A DNA stretch of 64,000 nucleotides from positions 1,612,001 through 1,676,000 of the forward strand of contig JAYKYS010000023.1 in NCBI GenBank assembly GCA_036924285.1, given 5' to 3'. Numbering within the stretch: the stretch's first letter is position 1; each line of letters starts with the position of its first letter. The DNA comes from Asterella californica (lineage: Eukaryota; Streptophyta; Marchantiopsida; Marchantiales; Aytoniaceae). The position numbers and the translations under genes were made by a program. The notes beneath the pieces are model-generated. The model was not told where the DNA came from and did not search any database. It was given only the letters and a program-made list of their open reading frames with translations. Of this stretch, positions 11,196-21,423 are shown piece after piece.

Positions 11196-13059
11196 GGTCA
11201 CTGTCCTCAATGTGGTGCCCACAAATTACAAGATTCACAGATTTTTAAAATTTTTATGATTAATAACTTGTTTGTATAACTGAAGAAGCGTTGTTATTTA
11301 AGGTTACGTCTTCCTTAGCAGGAAGATGATCTTACGAGCTGTTTGTAATAATAAGTTGACTTCTTCGGAAGACGACCATCTTTAGAAGAGCGTCTTCTCA
11401 GTGCGTCTTCGGAAGACGGAAGACGGCGGAAGATGGAAGACGGCGGAAGACATCCATCTTCCGGAAGACAGCGACCGCGAAGACCTAACCACGGCTTTTT
11501 CAGTAAAGAAGTAGTTGTACCTACTGGGTCGCACCGAACATGTAGGTAGGTTAGGTAGGTCATCTAGGATCGAAACCCTAAACTGCGGGGAAGACACAGA
11601 AGCGCATTAGTGAATTCTCAGCTTCCCGCAGCAGGAGCATTCTTGGTGGAGAAGATCGAATTCTGCGAGTGAGCTTCACGAGAGGAAATCGAGTGAGGAA
11701 AATCGAGAGAGAAAAGCGAGCGAGGTGAGGACCAGTTGGCAGCTAGACGAAGAACAAGACCGAATTGCTGAAGAGCGGAAGGCAGGGAGCGAAGGCATTT
11801 TTGTGAGCTGCCAGGAAGCTGACATTGGAGAGTAGCCGAGTAGAATCGAAGGTGGAATTGAGACGTGACCAGGAATTGAACAGCGGAAGTAGCCGTGTGA
11901 AGTCGCATTGGAGTTAGGACCAGAGCCAGAAACGCGCGGGAGGTCGAAGGCAACTCGGGAAGCAGAAGAAGACTGTAGAGGTTCTTCTCCACGTTCTTTC
12001 TCCTTCCCACTTCTTCTCGCCTTTGTCTGGTATTCCCCGCGCTTCCTCGGTTGTTTGTAGGCAGCTTGATCGATTACCCCCACCCCCATACTTTCTATTG
12101 AGACATTGGGTGCAGAAGCGCTGCCCAATTTCTGTCAGACATCTTCCTACTTCTTCCTAAGTTCAATTCGAGCTTCCCTACACCTCGTCCCCAAATTACG
12201 ATCCCAGCTACCAATTTCTCTACCCTACTACCTCTCTACATCCGAAACCTTGAACAAAAGACGCTTTGGAAGATGGGAACATCTTCGGAAGACGCTTCTT
12301 AAACTTGACTGTCTTCGGAAGACTGTCTTCGGAAGTCGACTATAACCAATTCGTATCAAGAGTGGATTTGTGTTGCTTTTGTGTCAAGAGAGGCTTGGTA
12401 CGAATCCCGAGTGGTGTGGTGAGTTGTTTTGTTATTTTGAGAAGTTGGAAGTCGGGAACTAGACCTGTGCCTCCCAATCTTCCAAGCTTCTCAACTCCAC
12501 ATCTTCCTAGAGAGACTAGAAGACTGAAAGGCTGGCAAAATGAACGAGAAGACGTGAGGGTCCATTTCGGGTCTCTTCTGTCCGACCCATAGCAGCCATT
12601 CCTTCTTCTTCCCAAACTTAGAAGAGAGTCGTGAGAATACTTGCTGGCAGAATCTGGAGAGAATGGTTGAGGGTCATGTCTTCCCACCGAGCAGCAAGCT
12701 TCTTCTGAGTGCGTATGAGAGGTGAGAAGTCAGAAGAACAGAGTGCAATTGTCTTGAGTCTGTTGTGAGGATAGATTGCGCGTAGGAAGACGAAGACATG
12801 TGAGACCAGTGAAGGGAAGCCTGACTTCGGGAAGTCTTCCGAAAAAGACATTGAATCGAAAACTGTCCCGGGTGTCTTCCCAGAGGTCACTGTCATCGCA
12901 GGAGCCCGCACCCGTCTTCTGAACCTGTCATGCACTTTATGTTTCACGAATCTTGTATCTTCTGTTAGGAAGTAGGATGTAATGCAAGGTGGGTTGTCTT
13001 CTTAGGAATCCATGCGAGGCCTTGCTTAGTTAGGATTGGTTAGATATAGCTCGGAAGAC
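11196..13059 (+). repeat. Repeat family Y, 5' part, copy B
   Basis: The block starts with TGTGGTGCCCACAAATTACA; copy C begins with the same motif (one change) near 21,424. Similarity between B and C runs from there to about 12,130 / 22,110. It includes GTTTGTATAACTGAAGAAG, the cluster of TCTTCGGAAGAC palindromes (11,360-11,500) and AAACTGCGGGGAAGACA. The next 900 bp (12,130-13,060) have no counterpart in C and contain a second palindrome cluster (12,255-12,345). Long overlapping frames on the minus strand (11,618-12,128) are not conserved in C and are not called. The LTR-like TG start is suggestive, but no matching 3' copy is seen. Confidence 0.55.
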
Positions 13060-14073
13060 GAGAACTATTTAGGAAGCATTGTTAGAATCTCAGAAGACGG
13101 AGTAGCTGTCTTCTGGAAGACTAGATTCGTCTTCTGAGAGTGGAAGCTATACTGTGAGGACTTAGGGAAGGACTGAGCCCTCGACTCACACAAGTACGTC
13201 ACTTCTTCCAAGGAGTTAACGCAACTGAAGAAGAGCAACCAGGAGTTGCAGGCGCGTTTACAGCAGCGTGACCAAGAGGTTCTGCGAGTACAGGGTAAGA
13301 TCACCGTCCTCGCAGAAGAGAAGACGACATGGAAGACACTGCGAGAAGTCGCAGAAGCGCAGGCTGCAGCCGAGAAGACGTAGAGAGAAGCAGCGGAAGC
13401 TCGTGCGCAGGGGTTGCTAGCTCAGTCGGTGGAAGCGCTTCGGAAGAAGTTTAACTTCATCGCGGGTAGGAAGCTCCTTACCTTAGCTAGGGAGTGGGAC
13501 GATGAGTCCAAAGCAATGTTGGTGCAGTGCAAGGAGAGTATGTTCCGATACTTGGATCGGCAGATAGAGGAAGTAAAGACACTCTATGGTCTTCCCTTGA
13601 TCCCGCCACCAGTAAACGCATCTTCCCAAGCACCAGCATCATCAACAGGACCAGACTTGGAGAAGGAAGAGTTCGACCTCGCTGTACACTTGGTAGGGAC
13701 AGCGTTGGAAGTCGAGAAGACCCCGGAAGATGCCCCGGAAGACAAGACGTCTTCTGGAAGACAGGAAAGAAGACCGTCTTCCCAGGTATTTCGAGTGGAG
13801 GAAGCGACTTCCCCGGACCCCTATGAGGTCACCATGGCTCCCAGTGTCGAACTAGTGCCTCAGAAGAGCGAAGAAGCACAAGTCGACCCAGCTTCCCAGA
13901 AGACGCTTCTGTCTTCCGAAGCAGCAGCAGCAGCGCCAGCGATGAACGTGGAGGAGGAGGCCACCTCAGCGACACCCGAGGTAATTACAGGGCTTCCCAG
14001 CGTATCAGAAACTATTTTAGTAGTTCAAGTAGGAGTAGATCATGTGGAAATGGCATCCGAGCCATTAGAGTAG
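13060..14073 (+). pseudogene. Coiled-coil protein of repeat family Y, copy B (nearly open)
   Basis: This is the best-preserved C-terminal half of the Y protein. From about 13,200 to 14,073 it reads in one frame, with one stop (TAG at 13,381-13,383). The last 220 codons are open, ending at TAG 14,071-14,073. Order: LKKSNQELQARLQQRDQEVL coiled coil; KKFNFIAGRKLLTLAREWDD (near 13,447); CKESMFRYLDRQIEEVKTLY; then an acidic, Pro/Ser/Glu-rich low-complexity tail with PSSQVFRVEEATS (near 13,770) and poly-Ala. The N-terminal third present in A and C is missing. Protein similarity to A and C is strong although each is broken at different places, so the breaks happened independently. Function unknown; no known domain. 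Confidence 0.6.
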
Positions 14074-17000
14074 ATAAGCAAAGCCCAGAAGATCAGGGAC
14101 TTGTCCAAACTTAGTGAAGTACTAAATATGCTATATTAGGAAATAGCATGTCCAATTTAATTTTAGATAAAGTGATCATGTGGCAGAGTAGGCAGCGCAG
14201 GGGTAAACAAGGTAGATGGCTAAAGCTGGAAAGGGAACGGTGTGCATGTGGGGTGGCAGTCTCTTGACAACGCCCATCTCTCCCTGGCGGTCACCTCCTC
14301 TGTTTTCTCATGGCAGATGGTTAAGTAGACTCGAAGAGTAGAAAATTGGACCTGTGTGGAGAATTGAGTTCTGCACACACATTCCAATCTTACGGTGCAG
14401 ACAGATTAGACACACAAGGGAGTCTTCGAAGAAACTGGCTGCATGCACACATATACCAATCTTACGGTGCAGGAGACAGATTAGACACTAGAGGTACACA
14501 GTGTACACTACACTCGATGTTGGAATAAAAGGATAACGCAGGAAGAAGTCTGCATTCTCTTACCACCAGCAGCGATTCAGAGATGTAGATGAGTAGTGGG
14601 CAGTCTAGGAGCAGAGAACGGCATCCTCGTGCAGTCTTGCTGGTTAGACTGATGTGTCGAGGAGTAGGAGCAGACAGTAGAGGGAGTGAGCTTCCCAACA
14701 CTATGGAAGGGCTATGTACCTTCTTCTCGGGGAATGGATTGCTGATTTGAGTGCAGAAGCTTTGCTCGTGTCTTCTGGGTGGTGGGTTTTCTTGAATTCG
14801 CTCCCAATTGTGCATGAGAAGTGTTCTCCTTGAGTGGCGGTGACTGTCAGCAGTTGTGGAAGTGTAGCTTGGCTCGTCCAGTAGAGCACTTGGGATCTGC
14901 GTACGGACGGTCTTAAGGGTAAGAGACCCCAGAAGACAGAGTAGTCAGAGCAGCGAAGTGAAGAAGAAAGAAGTCTTCTTCCCACAGCAGAAGACGACAT
15001 CCTCAAGAAGAAGACGGTGTCGCGCTACTTGGCGGCTACATGCTTGACTTCTACTCCGACGCTTAGGTTTGGTAGTTCTAGAAGTTAGTTCATATTACTT
15101 CTAGTCCTTTATGTATATGTTTGACACCTTTGCATACGGTGTTAACACTATTTTGAGTCTTAGTAGGCTGATAGTATGTTAGTTATCTTGTTCAAGCATT
15201 TGTGCGCTTGTGCAAGTGACTTCTTACTTATCTATGACGTTCAATGTACATAACTTAGGGTTTCTATGCTGATAGGGGTTTGAGCTCATGGGTTGTACTT
15301 ACTTGTCGCCCATGCACGCTTTCTAGCTAATTTAAGTTATTTTTCAGGGCTATCTGTCATTTTAGGTAGTTTAAGTTTTACGCTGGCACTCTAGGGGGCT
15401 TGACGTGGTAGTCTATGAGTGCAGATAAGTTACCAGGTAGTTTAAGGCACCAAAGGACAGTCAAGTGGAGCTATGAACTCCTATTGGTCCATTTTTGTCT
15501 TTTGTAAAACTCTAAGTTTAGAAACAGAGCTCTAGAGTGGAGTTCGAGCATTTGGTGAGGGATCTTCGAAATCTGAGAGCACAGGAAGAGAGAGCTCGTC
15601 GTGCCAAGCACTGTCAGTGAAATTTTTGCTCGATTTGGATCAATAAACAAGGAGTTATGCCCAATTGAAGTTTGGATTGTGCCAAAACTGCATCACTTTT
15701 GTTGATTTTGGGGTTTTCGGTGCCAATTGCAGCAGAATTGAAGAAATCACTTCAAAACTTCGTGGTTGCGTTCATTGTCAGGAGGGCTACGACTGTCTAA
15801 AAAGTTTCGAATCATTTGAGTAACTGAGTAATTCAGGGCGGCCGCTGAAGCAGAGGGGGTCTGAAAAGCTCTTAATCTAGAGCAGCGACTTTAGAGAAGG
15901 AGATCTGGAGTTCTACAAACAATCAGGAGTCCCAACTTCACAGGGATGTTCAGCATCCTGTAGACTTCAAATACTGTGAGAAGATTTGAAATTCATCGAG
16001 CCAATTCTCTGTTCTATGTCTGAATAGCTGTCTAGGTACCAGAAATTGCCATAATTCTCTTATTCAGAACTTTTCTGTCAACATCTCGGTGCTAGAATTC
16101 AATCTCAGGCTGAAACTTCGTGTGTGTGTTCAGTAGTGCCTCATTTACATGTAGGGGAAGTTTAGAAGTCTAAACCTTCATAGTTTTCTTCTCTTTGAGT
16201 GTCAAAGTTCACCGCTTAAACCTATTACTACTAGTTAAACCTAAATTTCGCTTTTTTGAGCATATTAGAGGATCCTACACTCCTGTGTGAGTGTTTATAG
16301 CTCCTGTTGTGACCTGAAAGCCAACCTCTTGAGTAAACAACCACAGCTAGAAGCCCGGCGCTTTCCTAGGTAGACGGATCACACTCCGACAACGGTGCAA
16401 CTGTACACATGTTTGTTGTCTTCCTCCCCAAACTATTACAAGCAGGGATGGCTTGTTAGTCAGGATCCGGACTAGAAGCCTGTTGGAATCTTAATTTCCT
16501 CTTTTCATCTTGTTTTCTCTTGTTTGGATTTTCTCTTCTTCCCCATCTTCTCTCTTCTTCCCCATCTTCCTACCTTCTTCTAGTGAGTTTCTGAATCTTC
16601 TATTGAGCTTCCGTGAAGGTGAATGTCGTTGTAGTGCTGCAGGAAGACTATTTCCGTAGGCAGAAGCCTGGGAAGGCTACAGGGGGCATACACCTTGTGA
16701 TTGATCTAACCCGTTGTAATGTGAGTGCGAGAGTAAGGTGTAACAGCCGTGCTAGTCGACTTCTGCGAAGCAGGACATTCTTCTGGAGGTGTGAGAAGAC
16801 GAGCTGAACCTCCAGAAGACGAGAATCGCTTCGGGAAGACGATAGCGAGAATATCGAAAGAAGTGACTTGGAAGCAGGAAGATCGTCTTCCCGAGCTTCT
16901 CTGTGATTAGTTGTGTGATATTTTAGTTAGTGGTCGTCTGTTTAGGTCCAGAGCACCTTTTGGAGTGTCTGGAAGACGCGTGGTTTTGTGAGAAGACAGG

Positions 17001-17115
17001 ATTTCTAGGCAAAACCCGTGTGTTTGTGTGTTTGAACAGATCTTAGAACTTAGAGTAGCGTTACTTGTGCAAATCCTCTGTGAGAACGATATCTTGTATA
17101 CTAAATGGGCAAAAG
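14074..17115 (+). repeat. Repeat family Y, 3' part, copy B (interrupted)
   Basis: This non-coding part follows the coiled-coil frame and is shared with copies A and C. It includes the tract with TGTGTCGAGGAGTA (near 14,655), ATTGTGCATGAGAAG (near 14,807) and, after the insertion, CAAACTATTACAAGCAGGGA (near 16,429). It ends near 17,115 where similarity to A (about 6,715) fades. Within 14,340-14,530 a CAATCTTACGGTGCAG motif is repeated about 75 bp apart. The solo LTR at 15,018-16,391 splits it. Confidence 0.6.
15018..16391. mobile_element. Solo LTR insertion (TG...CA) inside Y copy B
   Basis: Copies A and C show the uninterrupted site (GAAGACGGTGCAAC in copy C, near 24,175). In B, 1,374 bp beginning TGTCGCGCTACTTGG and ending CACTCCGACA lie between two copies of ACGG (15,014-15,017 and 16,392-16,395; the repeat can be read as ACGGTG). 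TG...CA ends, short inverted termini TGTCG/CGACA and a short target duplication are what a solo LTR shows. No coding sequence is seen. Its terminal five bases match those of family X, but the interiors do not look related. Confidence 0.75.
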
Positions 17116-17620
17116 GAGTAATCCTGCGTCACTACACTCAACGAGCTCTGCATTCTGGTACTTTCACTCTTCTTCAAAGTGATACTTTAACTCAAGCTAG
17201 GAGCTAGCTTGTGGTAGAAACGTCACTCAAGTGTTCGCTGAAGATCTGATTTATCATATAACGTCACGTAGCACGATGATGCTTAATCGTTGGTCTAGCT
17301 GATAACTCGTTCATCCTAGCAATCGTTGCTTGCCATGTGCCACTGATAGTCGTCTTGATCCTTGAGTCTATGGATATGTCTACCAAATCATCATCACTCA
17401 CCTCCGTACTAGAGATCTCAACACCTCGTTCTCACAAAGCGTGACCGCCATCCGAAATATTGAGAGTGTGTTGACTCCCGACGTCCTCATATCCATGGCT
17501 GAAAATAAAAAGATCTACAAGATAGATGTGATCTCCTCCAACAATGTGTTATGTCTTGCATTCATGGATCTCGAAAGCTGACTCGTCTTTGTCTCACTGT
17601 GTCATATTTATGCATCTAAT
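17116..17620. other. Unassigned spacer
   Basis: No gene is visible between the end of Y copy B and the minus-strand gag relic. The sequence probably belongs to the downstream side of that retroelement. Confidence 0.35.
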
Positions 17621-17624
17621 TGAT

Positions 17625-18830
17625 CTACACCATCAGTAGAATGGATATGAACCATTGAAGAGGTCTTAAGCGCCTCTGACTGATAAATGATTGAGGAAGC
17701 CTAGTTTGTCTACTAGCCTCCTCTCTTTGTGGATCCAACTCTATTGATGCTCCTTGGGACTCTAGAGCACGTGCTGCTCCTCGAGTAATCATCATTGATG
17801 CATCTACTTGCGTTGCACTGCAAATAAACTTATGTAGATTTGGTTCTCCTCCATAAGATGTGGAGGCGCCCATCTGTGAATCAAATCTCGATTGAGCAAT
17901 AGCCATACTAGCTATTTGTTGTTGCAACAACTGGATCCGAGTAGCTATAGTAGCATCAGAAGTAAGATCAACAGTGTGAACGACTTATCCTCTACTAGGT
18001 GCTGGACCTCTATCGCCAACGTGATCTCCATAACCCCTCTGAGCTACTACTCCTTAATCCGTAGTGGTAGATCTCTCTCCATGCAACCCTGTATGAGATC
18101 AAAACAACGGTCGTTAGAGTGATCATCTTTGTGACAATAATCACATTGTCGCTGCATCGTCTGAGACGTCTTAGACGGATCTTGTCTCTCAAGACAATCC
18201 CTTTGGTGATGATCATCAGCACAAGCCCAATAGTCCTATAACTATTGCCCAAAGAATGACAATAAAGGCTTCTATCCACTATAACCTCATGATACTCCTT
18301 GAGCTCAATATGCTCATCCAAACTGACAATAATGTGTAAAAGACTCTCTGTCATAGCTCACGATCTAGTATCTCGTACCAACACTACAACACACGCTTCT
18401 ATCACTCCTTGAGTGACATTGATCAACCGTCTCATGCAAATCAACGTCTCGCGTAGGCTCTCTCCAGTCTTCCGCTGGAACTGTACAAGCTCTTGAGCTT
18501 GTCAGTCCTCACACCCTAATACTTCTTCCTCAAACATTGAAAGAACTGAGCCATAGAGTTAAACCTTGATCGTACTCCACGACCACTATTTCTTCCAGCT
18601 CCACCTTTAGTGGTTGCACTATCAGTAGAGGAGGCACCTCCTCCCTCCGTATTACCAGCACCACCCACTACTACATGAGAACTCGTTGATGTCACATCGC
18701 AAGTAGTAATCGATACATAGTTGAGGGACCAATATTGTCTCCACAACTTGATATCTGCATCATAATCCTGCTTGAACTCATGATAGTCGTCCATCAGCGA
18801 CTTCTCCAAGTGCTGAAACAATCCTTTTCA
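17625..18830 (-). pseudogene. Second retrotransposon gag relic, with CCHC zinc knuckle
   Basis: Read on the minus strand in shifting frames, the order is: a start-like segment with HLEKSLMDDYHEFKQDYDAD (from 18,818); Gly/Ser/Thr-rich linker; a gag-core-like FFQCLRKKY (near 18,540); and then an intact C-x2-C-x4-H-x4-C zinc knuckle (18,104-18,145; CDYCHKDDHSNDRC). A second, degenerate knuckle-like CADDHHQRDC lies just before it (near 18,190-18,220). A helical tail continues to about 17,625. There are stops around 18,513 and 18,060 and several frameshifts. It is a different gag family from the relic at 7.6-9.1 kb and lies in the opposite orientation. No pol domain was found. Confidence 0.6.
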
Positions 18831-19105
18831 GGTCGTGAAGGGAGTAAATAGCTACAAGTTCCACATCTGTTGCATATCACACCAATTGTCAAACTCTTGG
18901 ATGAATCATCCAGTTCGATGACACTCACTACACTCGAGTATCATCGAGGATCCTTCATGATCTCATAGATCTCATAGATCTCATCCATATCTCACACGAT
19001 CGATGTAATAACAATGTGAGAAGTATCAGTACCACCGGTCGAAGCGTTATCTCTCGTCGTCAAAATAAGTATCACTGACTAATACTTACAACCACTCCGT
19101 TGTCG
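18831..19105. other. Unassigned spacer before LTR X
   Basis: No gene. It contains a local tandem TCTCATAGATCTCATAGATC (near 18,960) and a TACTTACAACCACTCC stretch just before the LTR start, which is weakly similar to the sequence in front of copy A (near 2,295). Confidence 0.35.
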
Positions 19106-21102
19106 TGTCGTGGACCGGCTCCTATCTAAAATTCTAACTTTGATGCTTGTCGCTCCAAAAACACTCATGAGAAGACAAGCTAGGCCCCAGCTTACGGACT
19201 TTTAGCACCATTTCGGATCTTCTCTTTCATCGCATCAGTGGATAGAGCTCCTTGTCAGCATTCCATAGGTACTTTGTCTACTTCGTTTGGACGTCTAGTG
19301 GAGAAGTTACAGGACTCGAAAGATGGAGAAAACAAGCTAGGCCCCAGCTTACGAGCTTTTGGCACAACTCCGGATCTTCACTTTTATCGCATAGATGGGT
19401 AGATCTCGTTGTCAGCTTTCCATGGGCATCTTGTCTACTTCGTTTGGACGCCTAGTGGAGAAGTTACAAGATTCAAAAGATGGAGAAAACAAGCTAGGCC
19501 CCAGCTTATGGACTTATGGGGCAACTTCGGATCTTCACTTTCATCACATAGATGGGTAGAGCTAGTTATCAGCTTTTCATGGGCATCTTGTTTACTTCGT
19601 TTGGACATCTAGTGATGAAGTTATGCGACTCGAAAGAAGACAAAATCAAGCTAGGTCTTAGTTACTTGCGGACTGGGTATTTGAGGCTTCAGGCGTTATA
19701 TCAAAGACGCAAGGGGCCTGCTTCAGGAGATTATGACAGAACTTCGTACGTACTGAGACAGTTACAAGGGGGCAGCTTAGGGGCTAGATTGCACTTGCGA
19801 CTTATCAACGGACGGTTCGGGAGATTTAGGAGTCCAATGCAAGCGCGCAAGGCGTCGTTGGGTTCAGATCTTTGCAGGCTACGTCATGGTTCAAACGGTT
19901 TGGGAAGAGATGGATCGAGGAGTGCGTACTGAGAGAAATTGAGACGCAGGGAGCAGATTTGAGATTTTCATTTATCTGTGAAGGAAAGTTGGACCGTTCC
20001 GGCCGTTCTGGAGTCCAAACTTGCTGTCCTTGGATCCATCGGGATCAGAACAACAAGTTCTACAGGAAATTGAAGACTATATGAGTTTTCATCGGGCGGT
20101 TTGGAAGTTCTGAGTAAAATTGACTCGCAAGGAAGGGCTTACGTCAGATTTTCGTTCGTCTGCGACCTGAGATTGGGTTGTTCTTCGCGATCGGTGAGCC
20201 AAGCTCTTTGTTCTTGGTGCTTATGCGAGCAAGGAGTCTTCATCTACTCATACGAGAAGACAGTACGTAAATTGGATTGTTGGTTTGGGTGTGGTGAGCG
20301 AGTTTGAGCCGTAAGGAGTCGATTTACATCAGAGTTTTTTGCAACCTGCAACCAAATTTCTCGTGTGGTTTTGCAAGGGGAACTTCAAACGGCTTGTTTG
20401 GAGTCTTGTTGGGTTCAAGGTAGCTAGATCTACCTGCCAGAGAAGACAGATATCAGTTTAGACGACCCGTTTGTTTTAAGCCGCAGGGAAGAGTTTTTGA
20501 AGGTTCGATCACCTGCGACCGAAAATCGGCGATATCTCAGCTATCGAGAGTCGGATCTGAAGGTTTCTTGAGCCAAGGGAGTCAGGGAAGGAGACCCTAT
20601 CAACATTTGAAGACCGTTTGGCGAAAGGAGAAAGTTCTCAGATAGGTCTTTTTCGATTCCTTCGCTACTGGTTTCGTTCTTTTGAGTTCGTTAGGGACTT
20701 AGTTGGTTGTGTATGGCTTGTGGTAGCTAGCTTTAGCCAAGAGCTAGTGCGTGGATGTGGTTTGGACTTAGGTCTCAGTTGTATGATATTGGTGAAGCTC
20801 TTTTTGTCAGCAAAGAGAAGTTTCTCTTACTTTGAGCTACGCTTCGGTGGTTTTGGGTCAGGGTTGTGATTCAAGGGGTTGTTTTTAGGAGCTTTGAAGT
20901 AGGTTACAGACCGCTCTGGTCTGTTCTTCAGTTTTGTGCTCTTAGGAGAAAGAACCGATAGTGTACATACATTTGGAGTTGGTATATATTGCGCGTTTGT
21001 TTTCGTGGTTGTTCTTCTCTGTCTTGTCTCTGTTCGACACACAGCATCTCCACATCCAGGAACCTCACGTTTTCCTTGACATCCTTCACGCAATATCCGA
21101 CA
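19106..21102 (+). repeat. LTR X, copy C (putative 5' LTR)
   Basis: TG...CA ends with TGTCG/CGACA inverted termini. The first part is a tandem array of a unit of about 157 bp (near 19,240, 19,397 and 19,554). Units share AGAGCTxxTTGTCAGC, CTTCGTTTGGACG and CTAGGCCCCAGCTTA. Further in are TGCAAGCGCGCAAGGCGTCG (19,839) and ACAGACCGCTCTGGTCTGTTC, a palindrome around 20,907. The short open frames across the tandem units are repeat-driven, not genes. Confidence 0.7.
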
Positions 21103-21423
21103 CAATACGGCGGTGAACTCGACGTGAAGGTCCGGGATGGAGATATTTGTGTGTTAGAACTGGAAAGAAGAGATCAGCAATCATGAACGAGGATGAAGAT
21201 GGATTTGGTTGTTCGGGAGGATGCTGTGGACCTGGGATAATGGATTTGTAGATGGTTGGGATCATGAGAGGATGGGACGAGTCATGACTATGGACGGATG
21301 GACGGATCAGAAGATATACCAGGGGTGCAGTTGGATGCAGCAACTGCACGTTTGTTTCAATTCTTCACTTTGTTTTTACAACAATAGCAAGGGAACCAAC
21401 AAAAGGAGGCTTTGGGGACGAAG
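21103..21423 (+). other. Internal leader of the X element
   Basis: The stretch between the left LTR and the Y block contains TGGACGGATGGACGGA and a GATGGATTTGG/GGATGAAGATGG-rich part. No primer binding site matching a common tRNA 3' end was recognised. No gene. Confidence 0.4.

Noticed and set aside
11618..12128. Two long overlapping minus-strand frames in Y copy B
   Set aside because: The homologous part of copy C does not preserve them. They arise from the low-complexity GAAGAC-rich sequence.
19252..19612. Repeated 67-codon plus frames with FVYFVWTSSGEV
   Set aside because: They are successive units of the 157-bp tandem repeat in LTR X. The frame repeats because the DNA repeats, and it is not conserved in copy A.
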